Positions 1 to 8,784 of a stretch of DNA of 64,000 bases are shown piece after piece. The DNA comes from Cyanidiococcus yangmingshanensis (Eukaryota; Rhodophyta; Bangiophyceae; Cyanidiales; Cyanidiaceae): NCBI GenBank assembly GCA_013995675.1, contig VWRR01000011.1, positions 310,001-374,000 of the forward strand, read 5' to 3'. The notes beneath the pieces were generated by a model that saw nothing but the letters and a program-made list of their open reading frames with translations, did no database searches and was not told where the DNA came from. Position numbers and translations under genes: made by a program. Positions within the stretch are counted from its first letter, which is position 1. Each line of letters opens with the position of its first letter.

Positions 1-573
1 TGAGTCGGGTGACTCGACGCGTTCGCGGTCTTGATGATGCAGAGGATCGTCGAGTGTGCGAGCGAACGGCCCTACTGTCGAGTGGTGCTGCCTCGACATC
101 TGCCGCGGATGCTTCATTGGGCGCGGAGAGCGACGCCATGTCAACGGCGCAAGCGACGGAACAGCCGTGGGATGAGCATGTTCGTGCTCAGGATCGGGAT
201 CTTGATGACCTGAGTGTTGTTGTGTCGGATCTGCGGACGCTTGCGGTTGGTATTGGGGAGCAAGTTCGACAGCAGAGCGTCAAGATTGATGTGATCACGA
301 AGGACGTAGATTATGGTCGAGAACGGATCCACGAGAACAACCGTCGTATTCGACGGATGCTTTGAGTATTTTTGGAGACGCGTTTTGGGGCTAGGATGTG
401 CACATTCTGGGCTGTGTGGGCTGTTTGAAACTGCGGTTTTGGTCTGAGATGGGGTTGCGGCTAGAGGACGGAGATTGCTGCCTCTGTGGCTGGTGTCTCG
501 AGCGACTCTTGGTGACAAACACGGAATCTGCTTCACGACCTAGTGCAAACTCGCCTCTCGGTAAAATTCCGTG
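1..573 (+). repeat. Left copy of a ~570-bp direct repeat (SNARE 3' end plus 3' flank)
   Basis: Bases 1-573 match 43715-44285 in the same orientation, about 43.7 kb apart. The coding part looks identical. The first difference I see is a single base near 413, then a 2-base length difference near 535, then homology is lost soon after 570. The left limit is unknown because the repeat runs off the window. Confidence 0.95.
3..365 (+). CDS. SNAP-25-like Qbc-SNARE, 3' end only (left copy, cut by window edge)
   Basis: This is the last ~120 codons of a SNARE of the SNAP-25/SNAP-29/SNAP33 type, which bundles with a syntaxin and a synaptobrevin to drive membrane fusion. The reading frame is open through the left edge, so the gene probably continues outside the window; the first in-window start-like codon (GTG at 9) is an internal Val in the full copy at 42769-44079. 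What is visible is an acidic/Ser linker followed by the C-terminal Qc SNARE helix (DLDDLSVVVSDLRTLAVGIG onward, with QVRQQSVKID and a basic end RIHENNRRIRRML). The amino-acid sequence is identical to the other copy, and the 3' flank is also shared for about 200 bp. It could be a complete second gene or a truncated duplicate; only sequence to the left can tell. Confidence 0.8.
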   Translation, partial: SRVTRRVRGLDDAEDRRVCERTALLSSGAASTSAADASLGAESDAMSTAQATEQPWDEHVRAQDRDLDDLSVVVSDLRTLAVGIGEQVRQQSVKIDVITKDVDYGRERIHENNRRIRRML

Positions 574-1031
574 ATCGAAGTACAATATGTAAAGAGGAAT
601 CTCTAAAGTGATGAGCAGTGCACAAGTTTCAATCCTTGCCACAATCCGCCAACTTTATCAACTTTTCAGTTCGACTCATTCTCCCTAGCTGCGGCATTGC
701 CATTGCGTATGAACATACATTCGAAATCTCTACGAATGGAATCGCCACAGCAACAGTTGTGGATAAACACAGGTCAACGATCCGAATTGGAGCGTCACTG
801 TCTGGATTGCATCCACGAAGCACTGATCGACTCGTTGAAAAGCACGTGCGTAAGGCAATTATCTCGATCGTCCGTGTTCTATTCCGTACTGGTTACGAAC
901 ACTCTACCTGAATAGATATTGAATCCTCGCTTTTTCTAGAATCGAAATTCTTTCTTCGGTTCTTCACAGCTGCGTTCGGCGAGCTTTGGTTTTATCAAGC
1001 AGAGTGGGAGTGTCTTCAAAAAGTCATAACC
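574..1031. other. Intergenic, nothing recognised
   Basis: Unique sequence between the repeat end and the D27-like gene. Only short open frames on both strands, none with a family resemblance. It should hold the promoter of the D27-like gene, but no motif could be named. Confidence 0.5.
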
Positions 1032-2018
1032 ATGTTCGTGAATCCTGCGCACCAACTTCTTTGCAAAGGTGCCAAACCACGAAACAGGAGAGCTTGCAAG
1101 GCTCGTCAACACGGAGACTGCCGCCGCCAGCTCGAAGCAAACCCAAAAAAAGACGTTTGGCTCAAACTTTCTGCAGAGAACGGGGAGGCGTACAACGATG
1201 GTCTTTTCGCACGTATTTCTATATTCGCTTTTCGCCGGGCAATGCAAGCAGAGACTTGCGACCGCAACGCGAACTATACGCCAAACAAAACCGAGCAAGG
1301 CTATCATGGTCTCCTCCGGGACTGCCGAGACCTGTTATCGGCCTGTTTTTCGTATCGACGGTCGAGAATAGACTCTAACTCAGTTCATGGGTATCCTGCC
1401 AGAGGAAGTGATTCTCTCGAGAGACCCGATGGTGTCGGTCATATGTCAGCATCCGAGTTCCCGTGTCCATTAACGGCTCCAAACCTGCAGGCCACCGAGG
1501 AGGCGGGAAAGGCTGTAAGCGGCGTGTTGTTCCGACTATTTGGGGGCCATGCTGCGCCGAATTTTTTCAAGAAGCACATCGCTTCGAAACGATGGGCCGC
1601 AGCCGCTAATGCCCACCTGACCCCTCTTGCGTTCAAGTGGCTTGTTGGGCCATGCCGAGTAGAGCCCCCAGAAATATGGCAGTCCGCGCACGCACGGGAG
1701 ACTGAGTCTGCACACCCCAGGCCCTTCGTGGACCGCACCGGCGTCTATGTGGAGAAATGCCGCTTTTTGGAACAGAGCAAGTGCAAAGGAATGTGCACAA
1801 AACTATGTCAGCAGCCTGTCCAGAGATTTTTTACGGAAGAGCTTGGTTTGCCACTTCGCATGGAGCCCAATTTTGAAGACTTTAGCTGTAAGATGATGTT
1901 TGGGGTGATGCCACTGCCGCCAGAGGAGGATAATGCACTCGTACAAAGTGGATGTTGCTTCACGGAGTGTCAAACCCTAACCGCAAAGAGCATTGCGGGT
2001 CCCGTTCAAAGAAGCTGA
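1032..2018 (+). CDS. DWARF27-like carotenoid isomerase (DUF4033)
   Basis: The C-terminal ~100 residues carry the D27 signature: KCRFLEQSKCKGMC with further Cys, PVQRFF, then MEPNFEDFSCKMMFGVMPLP and an acidic PEED step, ending in a Cys-containing tail. In plants D27 is a plastid iron protein that converts all-trans- to 9-cis-beta-carotene, the first step toward strigolactones; paralogues act on other carotenoid bonds. A red alga has no established strigolactone pathway, so a general role in carotenoid cis/trans balance is the safer inference. The conserved core starts near residue 150. The upstream 130 codons are basic and Ser/Arg-rich, compatible with a plastid transit peptide, but an internal ATG at 1443 is an alternative start. 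The gene is convergent with the DUF3177-like gene, 248 bp away. Confidence 0.75.
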   Translation: MFVNPAHQLLCKGAKPRNRRACKARQHGDCRRQLEANPKKDVWLKLSAENGEAYNDGLFARISIFAFRRAMQAETCDRNANYTPNKTEQGYHGLLRDCRDLLSACFSYRRSRIDSNSVHGYPARGSDSLERPDGVGHMSASEFPCPLTAPNLQATEEAGKAVSGVLFRLFGGHAAPNFFKKHIASKRWAAAANAHLTPLAFKWLVGPCRVEPPEIWQSAHARETESAHPRPFVDRTGVYVEKCRFLEQSKCKGMCTKLCQQPVQRFFTEELGLPLRMEPNFEDFSCKMMFGVMPLPPEEDNALVQSGCCFTECQTLTAKSIAGPVQRS

Positions 2019-2266
2019 AAACAATTTTTCTTTGGACCGCGCCCAGCAGGAGAATCTGCGAAAGCTGCATCACAGCATTTAACGACTGACGGAACCAAAT
2101 AGTTGCAAAAAGGCTTCAGGCAATTACAGCGAATCTATGCTCATAGAAGACCTTTGAAAGCGCTTACAGCCAAGGTCGCTGCACTTCGTCTTCATTGGGA
2201 GACATAGTCTTCAATTCTCCCATACCGAGAATGAATGGTTACAGCAACGATTTTCACACACCCGCT

Positions 2267-3232
2267 TTATGTTTCGTCGTCATTGTCCTGAATCCAACCC
2301 CATGCGGACAGGAGACGAACACTGGTGAAGAGGCCCTTTCGAGATACGCGCCCCCTTCGTCCGACGCGTGGCAGTACTTCTGCAACCATGTAAACAAGGT
2401 ACCCGAGGTAGAGAAAGAGACCAGAGTACGCAAAGATTCCGAAAGCCTCGCGAGGCACGAGCCCATTCAGAAGAACTCCGACATGAAGGTCGTAAAATTC
2501 AAACGGAGGCTCAAGCCAGGCTGCACATTGGGGGTCGCCCAATAGTTCCTCTGACGTGAGGCCCACGCATCGAAGCGTACTCAGCTGTGTGAAGGCTCCA
2601 AATCCGGCGAGCGCCGTGGCGAGGGGCCGCCAGAACAAGAAGAGGCGCTCCAAAATGCTTCCCTGTGTCGCCGCTTCCCGTATTTCTGCATCCAAGTCTT
2701 TCCACCAAAAAAGAGATAAGGGAATCATGATTTGAACGAATAACGCTGAAAAAAAGCCTATCGGCTGTTCAGCAATGTGTAGGAACACCGTCAACATAAG
2801 CATCGAGCTCGCCTGCCAGTAGCCAACCATGACCCTTCGGAGGGCATCGTGTGTATTCCCCCCAGTAAAACTCCCAAAAAAGAGTCCAAGAGGCGCGATC
2901 ACGAACAGTGGCACTGCGAGTTTAAAGTCTAACCAGACGAGGTTGCGCAGGAACTCCGATGTTGCTTCGTTTAGCGAACTCGCCAGAGGTATGACTTCTA
3001 TGAGAGTTGCCTGCAGTTTGAGCGGTGCGTTTAGCTTCCGGCATCTCCGTGCCCTTCCTGCATTGGAGCCGAGCGTCGTCGGGTGCTGTTCAGCAGGAGC
3101 CCTCGCGCCCCTGCGGAAGCACCCAGGAGGCCGAGTTCGAGTGTGGAGGCCGCAAGTGGGCGGCCTTTGGACAAACTGAATGCAAGGGGTCGGTGCGAAG
3201 AAAGGCGAGAACCTCCGAACTTTCTTCTGCAT
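2267..3232 (-). CDS. Plastid-targeted membrane protein, DUF3177-like
   Basis: About 321 residues from the ATG at 3232, chosen because the open frame upstream has only a TTG. The first ~85 residues are rich in Arg, Ser, Pro and Cys with almost no acidic residues, as in a plastid transit peptide. The rest has three or four hydrophobic segments. WLDFKLAVPLFVIAPLGLFF, a YWQASSMLMLTVFLHI stretch and IPLSLFWWKDLDAEI follow the pattern I associate with the cyanobacterial DUF3177 family (WxDxRLA, YWRxASLL, IPISLWFWVDLNEEI). The later CAAWLEPPFEF block also fits. Function is unknown; cyanobacterial ancestry and a plastid inner-envelope or thylakoid location are inferred. The family call is from memory of the motif pattern, not a search. 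Confidence 0.6.
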   Translation of the reverse strand: MQKKVRRFSPFFAPTPCIQFVQRPPTCGLHTRTRPPGCFRRGARAPAEQHPTTLGSNAGRARRCRKLNAPLKLQATLIEVIPLASSLNEATSEFLRNLVWLDFKLAVPLFVIAPLGLFFGSFTGGNTHDALRRVMVGYWQASSMLMLTVFLHIAEQPIGFFSALFVQIMIPLSLFWWKDLDAEIREAATQGSILERLFLFWRPLATALAGFGAFTQLSTLRCVGLTSEELLGDPQCAAWLEPPFEFYDLHVGVLLNGLVPREAFGIFAYSGLFLYLGYLVYMVAEVLPRVGRRGRVSRKGLFTSVRLLSAWGWIQDNDDET

Positions 3233-5598
3233 GCACGATGACAGTGGCAAATAGCACTCAAGTCCAAATCCAAAACGAGCTCGATCTCCGCAGGCAACGT
3301 TGCCTGCGCAGAACAAGAATTATCTCAAACAGGTTCGCGACGTGCAGCATTGGAATTTCGGGATGCGTCACTATCTGTCATCCATAACGAAGAGCAGACG
3401 TCAGCAACCTGGATGAGCTCCACAAAACGCTGCCACGCAAGACTCTACACCTTGATAATGGCCTACGTCTTCGGAAGACCTAAACTTATATTTTCTGCAA
3501 TTGATCGGGGGAGATGTGTGTCATAGAGACAGATTCAGCATCTTCGTGCCCGCGCGAGGAAGCGAAGCGCATTTTCGTAGATTGAAGTCAACAGCTCTGT
3601 GTCCTACTCGCTATCGCTTCCAAATTTGTATCCGTGAGTTACATCGGCAGTTGAGCGAGAAAAATGTGCGTATTCCTACGGCTACTGTTCAAACGATCGA
3701 GTTATCCTTGATAACAGGAAGAACTCTTTCTCAAGAGGGTGTCTGTGCTTCGACCTAAAAAGTGCCATTGTTCGTGGTCTGATCCCCAATTTTATCGAAT
3801 CATCGGTAGCCAGCCGGTCGACCGAAATTCGGGGAGAGCATCTATTTCGCGGTTCACAAAGTCTTTTCACTTGACGCTTAGACGCACTTTGGCAGCGCAT
3901 GTTGCTTGTTTCAAAAATGATCCGGAGGTTCTCCGGAAATCGAATCGCCCTATCGCAATACTCGAGACCGCTCTCATCACTGAGGCTCCATCCAGTGCTC
4001 TAAGGCTTTCCGCAGTTTGAAGCTCCCAAGCAATTGATGAAAACCGCAATCCAGATCCCGATAGATATATCCATAGTTTGAATCAGGCCTTCTGATTCTT
4101 TCATCGGGGCATGTGATGTTCTCTCGCGCATCCACGCGAGTTTACGCTTTAAAATCTCGAATGAACCCCTGATTACTGCGGGTTGCGCATAATGCTTGCA
4201 CTCGCATGCCGACAGGACCTGCAAGAGATACCATGCAGGAAAACGCTCGAAAGCTGTTCGCAGATGTTCAGGCACATGTAACTTGGGAAAAGGTCGTTTG
4301 ATTACTCTTCAGTCCAAAAATGGGCGATGCGAAAATGTTTTGGTGAGGCATCGGGTCCCACACGTGATCTCCGCTATGTTTCTCCCGATCTGAATCGAAT
4401 CTCTGCACGAGAGTTGGCTGTAGGGCAATCAGGCCAAACATAGTCCTCGGGATCTGAGAGAATCGTTGTGCATAGAATGGATCTTGGTTCCCTTCGACAA
4501 TTTATCGAGGGGTGAGCCAGACATCTCGCCTTTTATCGATCATCAGCCCTGCAGGCACTGACTGACTACGATGCAGACACCGAAATGAATGTTTTGACCC
4601 ACGGATAGTTGCCTATTCCGCAAGAGAATAAATTGGCATTCAGCGTGGATATGAATCTTCGATGTAGCACGAAACTTGTCTTTCCTGAGGATTTATCTCC
4701 ATGGCCTCGCTAGACATCAGGAATCTGCACTACATGCAAGCTCAATCGCAAACATAGCGAGCAGTCCCAGCATCGGCCCTACCGTTCGTGAGGTATCTTC
4801 GATTATCTCAAAACGAGCATTTGTATTCCGCAGGACGACCTGCATGTCCCTGAGTTCCGTATGATTCGTTGGCTGCGAGGCGCAAGTCGCAGACCGGTAA
4901 AAATGGCTTTTCGGATGCATAGTTTCTATTGTAAATTGCAATGGCTGACTCCAGTAACAAACGCCGACAAGGTGCGTACAGGAAGCCTGACGCTCGACCG
5001 TCTGAATTCGTTGCTTTCGAAGAATAATTTCGCAAGAGTAATAGGTCATCCTCCGCACTTTTGATTGGAGCCATGCTGAAGAAACACTGGGAATACGTCA
5101 TTTTGCTCTGGGAATGATCTTGGCCAGTCGTGAAGAGCGACAAATTCAACGCGGGAGTGCCGCCACGTCAGGGCGCAAAAACTCAAACCACCTATTTCCT
5201 TTTCGGAGCCTCGTATTCTTTTGGGCCGACGCAGTGCTTTGACGCGTTTATCTGTATATGGCAGCAGCAAGCCCGTGGGCATAAGGTAAAGCACTTTGAA
5301 ATACCAGTTTGTGCTTTGACTCGCCGTTAGCTCTCGACTGCCAAAGTTTTACTCTTAAGTTGCCAAGGATTTGACCTTCCCAAAGGGTGTTCTTCGTCGC
5401 GAGTGCATCCACGAGCCGTGACGTTTTTGAAACTTGGGTAGCGAATTGTGTACTTTCAAAAGGACGACACCTGTTTCCTGACAAGCTGCCCTGCCTCTTC
5501 GGCGCGAACCTCGCTGGAGCGGGATTTGCGCTAGGTACCCTGAGGGGTCAAGTGAAGCCTCTGCACTCTCGTGCTGCTCGCGGAAGGGAAAAACTTCC
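3233..5598. other. Long intergenic stretch, nothing recognised
   Basis: About 2.4 kb between the divergent DUF3177-like and lipase genes, somewhat richer in A+T than the flanking coding DNA. The open frames are all under 120 codons, occur on both strands and show no family motifs. A frame-broken or non-coding RNA gene cannot be excluded. Confidence 0.5.
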
Positions 5599-7557
5599 AT
5601 GAGTGCTCCAGAGCAGGCACCACCGGATGTCAAAAGACAATCAAGCACCACATCATCTGTTTTTTGGGATGCGGAAGAGACGGCCACTGGCTGGGATACG
5701 GAAAGTAGCGCGCATGGGCGACCGCTATCTCTCGACATCGATGAAGTGAACAACTCATTACTTCTTCCGGACAATGAAGGTGTCGAAGTCGCAGACGATT
5801 TGGAGACCAGTGATCGAAACACTGCGGGAGATGCTTATGATACACAACTTCACGATCAGTATGTCCAACAGATGAACTGGTGGTGTATGATATTCTGCTG
5901 TCAGTGTGGAGGCGCTTGTTGTGGTTGCTTCTCCAAAAGTGACGTCCGGAAAAGCCGCGAGGACATTCGGCGAAAAACTCTCGAGCGTCAAGCTGTTCTC
6001 ATCGGTGAAATGCTCTCCGCATACGAATTCGGTTTATTAGACAAAAGCCCAGGGGCAGATGAGTCTGCAACACCTCGCACACCACTTCTATCGTTTCTGC
6101 CATTTTCTCCGCGTTCAGGTAAGCGCCGTGAGCAGCCTGATGAACTTGTTGTGCGTCGTGAACTCATGAAACGCTTTGCGCTTTTGTTCGATCGATCGCC
6201 ACGGTCAAGAAAAGCCCGCAATTCCTATCCAGTATTATTGCCACAAGACTGGCTGCGGGGAGTTCAGCTTTACATTTTGCTGGGTGCATTTGCTGATGAG
6301 CCTGACCGAATGCAGAGACTTTGCATGAGTCTGCCTCCAGTGCCGGTGGCGCGCATTCAGTGGCTTCATCACTGGATGCGTTTCGCGGCTGCGCCGCTCG
6401 GCCAGTACCTCTTAATGCTTGAGAGACCCGCTTCAGCGCTCATGAACTATCCAAAATCGGTCTACCGGGCCTTTCGCACGCGCTCAACTCCGGACTCGGC
6501 TTTGTTAGCGGTTGCGAGACGCTGTCGAGTGGGTCTGGACCGTATTTTGCTGGCGCAAATGCGATCGCAGACCTTTTTGCCAGCGTTCGTTATTGTTGAA
6601 GACCCAGTGACGGACAGCCTAGTGGTCGCAGTTCGAGGGACCATGTCTGTTAGTGACGCATTCACAGACCTTGAAGGAACGCCGGTTCATTTTGAGGTGC
6701 ATTGCTGTGAAGGCTCTCCGGCCGGAACTGGGATTGTGATTAGCGGAACCGCTCACGGAGGTCTGCTCAAGTCAGGCACAAATCTTTGCAAACGGATTCT
6801 ACCAACTCTGAGACGAGCAGCAGAACGTCGCGGTGGACACCCGCGAATAATCGTTACTGGACATTCCCTTGGTGGGGGAGCTGCGGCTCTTCTGGCGATT
6901 ATGCTTCAGGCACATTTGCCAAACGTTCATGCTGTTTGCTTTGCGCCGCCGCCCGCAGTGAGCATCGAGGCCGCCGAGAAATGCAAAGCATTCATGGAGT
7001 GTGTCGCCCGAGGGAATGACAGTGTCCCCCGGATGTCACTCCCAGCGATGGCACACTTTCTTCGCATCGCCTATCTGGGAAAGTTTCGCCTGAACAGAAT
7101 GCAACGGCTTGCACTTTTTTTCCGATGCGGGTGGCTCTGCAAGTTTCCACCGGAGATTTGCGAGGAAGTCAAACGGGTAACTTATTCGCTCGAAAACCGC
7201 CGGATGTTCCTACCAGGGCGCGTTTTTTACATTACGGAGCCGTCGACTCGAAATACTTGCGGAGACAATGCTTGCTGTGGACCTGTTTGTCTTGTCGGAG
7301 CTTGCGATCGTCGAATCGAAGACGCTAAGGACCAGGAGGCGCTCCTGCATCACCGTCTTATCCGCGAAATTGATGCGAAAGAGCTTCGATGTCTCGTCGG
7401 CCGGAAGGGAATCATTGAGCATCACATGCCGTGGGGCTATGAGCGGGCTCTACGCGCACTGCTTCGTGACGCAAATGCCCCGTCCCTGAGGCGCAAGGAA
7501 ATGGAAGAGCGCCGGCGGCTTAGTGAACAACAATCGCCCAATGAGTTAATCTCATAG
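5599..7557 (+). CDS. Class 3 lipase, sn1-specific diacylglycerol lipase type
   Basis: 652 residues in one clean frame from the ATG at 5599. The alpha/beta-hydrolase core lies in the C-terminal half: FVIVEDPVTDSLVVAVRGT (oxyanion-hole strand, about residue 330), the nucleophile elbow VTGHSLGGGAAALL (Ser near 423), and a late EHHMPWGYERAL that supplies the likely catalytic His; FLPGRVFYI is the usual strand before it. Enzymes of this type release fatty acids from diacylglycerol or galactolipids. Residues ~94-115 hold a dense Cys cluster (WWCMIFCCQCGGACCGCFSK) next to basic residues, which suggests S-acylation and membrane attachment; no signal peptide or multi-pass region is seen. The N-terminal 90 residues are acidic and look disordered. 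The exact substrate is unknown. Confidence 0.85.
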   Translation: MSAPEQAPPDVKRQSSTTSSVFWDAEETATGWDTESSAHGRPLSLDIDEVNNSLLLPDNEGVEVADDLETSDRNTAGDAYDTQLHDQYVQQMNWWCMIFCCQCGGACCGCFSKSDVRKSREDIRRKTLERQAVLIGEMLSAYEFGLLDKSPGADESATPRTPLLSFLPFSPRSGKRREQPDELVVRRELMKRFALLFDRSPRSRKARNSYPVLLPQDWLRGVQLYILLGAFADEPDRMQRLCMSLPPVPVARIQWLHHWMRFAAAPLGQYLLMLERPASALMNYPKSVYRAFRTRSTPDSALLAVARRCRVGLDRILLAQMRSQTFLPAFVIVEDPVTDSLVVAVRGTMSVSDAFTDLEGTPVHFEVHCCEGSPAGTGIVISGTAHGGLLKSGTNLCKRILPTLRRAAERRGGHPRIIVTGHSLGGGAAALLAIMLQAHLPNVHAVCFAPPPAVSIEAAEKCKAFMECVARGNDSVPRMSLPAMAHFLRIAYLGKFRLNRMQRLALFFRCGWLCKFPPEICEEVKRVTYSLENRRMFLPGRVFYITEPSTRNTCGDNACCGPVCLVGACDRRIEDAKDQEALLHHRLIREIDAKELRCLVGRKGIIEHHMPWGYERALRALLRDANAPSLRRKEMEERRRLSEQQSPNELIS

Positions 7558-8396
7558 ACAAGTGTGCTGGCGGTAGTCGGCAGGGAAGATTCTCGGTTTT
7601 CGGAAGAGAATCTCTGGTCTCAGACGGCAAGCCCTCTGCTAGCAGGCCTATGTGAATGGAACCGAGAGATACAGCAAACCTCGTCACGAAGCCTTGGTTT
7701 TGTGTGCATTGCGAGATGTTGCTTCGTGTGATCTCAACCCGTTCGAGGCGCACGCTCCGCTATTTGCGTTCGAGTTCGGAAACTTTGTTGGAAACTTGAA
7801 AATTTCCTCTGACGCGTACAGGCCTTGCTGTCGAGCATCTCACGACCTGAGGCTCCTCGAGTGCAATCAAAACACCGTCGTAGATACCGCGGCTTTGCAC
7901 CTGTTGAACGTGTTATGTCCACCACTTGGTTTTTCGTCGAACAGGGAACCAGCCGGAACAGGGCACCGCGTTGATCTTCACCTGACACAATCGGGGCTGT
8001 CCAGAAGAAGCGCTATGCTATTCTAATCGACGCTGCTGACCTGAGATGCGTGAAGAGGCCCCCAAACTTCAGGGTCATTGTACGGATCAGCTCCGGTGCT
8101 TGCGTTCGATGCAGTAACTTCCCATAACAAACTCGGCAAAGGACACGAATGAATTCACCATTCACCATGAATACGCGCTACATTGCCTTCACTGCATTTT
8201 ATATTATTTGGGATCAGCGGACGGACGATAAATAGTGTTTTTAGCACAAGAAGAATTATTCTCTATAAGTAGATCAGTCTGCTTTCAAACACTTTCTTCA
8301 TGACTTTTATAGACTCCGATTCAAATCCGTGGAAACGCCCTGGCAGACAGGCGTAGGGCGTCAAGGTCCGGGAAACACCTCGTAGTCGATGCGCCG
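7558..8396. other. Intergenic, nothing recognised
   Basis: About 840 bp downstream of the lipase. Short overlapping frames only, and A+T-rich patches near 8190-8300. No RNA gene or repeat was recognised. Confidence 0.5.
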
Positions 8397-8621
8397 TCAA
8401 GTCACCGATGGTGCTTCCTGAAGAGTAAAGTTTGCAACCGGGAAGGAACGAGCGATCTCTATTTCCAAAGGCGTCATTTTCGAAATCAGCTCCTGAGTTA
8501 TGTCACTTCGGGGCAAACTCTGCGAGGACCTGATGCGCTCCACAGCAGGTGACGTCATAACCCAACGAGCAGCAGCGGTGCTGATTCGATCCAGAGATGC
8601 GTCTCCGAGCCGCATGGCCAT
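8397..8621 (-). CDS. Possible small hypothetical protein, divergent from POLA1
   Basis: A 74-codon frame from the ATG at 8621 (an upstream ATG at 8720 would give 107 codons). The peptide contains SDITQELISKMTPLEIEIA followed by RSFPVANF, which has the look of a real, mixed amphipathic protein rather than a random shadow. I recognise no family. With the 8621 start it would lie head to head with POLA1 across 163 bp. Support is only composition and position. Confidence 0.25.
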   Translation of the reverse strand: MAMRLGDASLDRISTAAARWVMTSPAVERIRSSQSLPRSDITQELISKMTPLEIEIARSFPVANFTLQEAPSVT

Positions 8622-8784
8622 CGACGGAAACGAAATTCTCGCGTTGGTGGATTTGGCGCGAAAACAGAGATAAACGTCGCTCGGCACCGAATTATTGGCC
8701 TCAGAAGCCGTTGCGACCATTTGTTTGGCGCGAAACAGATACCGACTTTGCGTGGTATCACTGTTGCCCTCCAGGTCAGTAACG

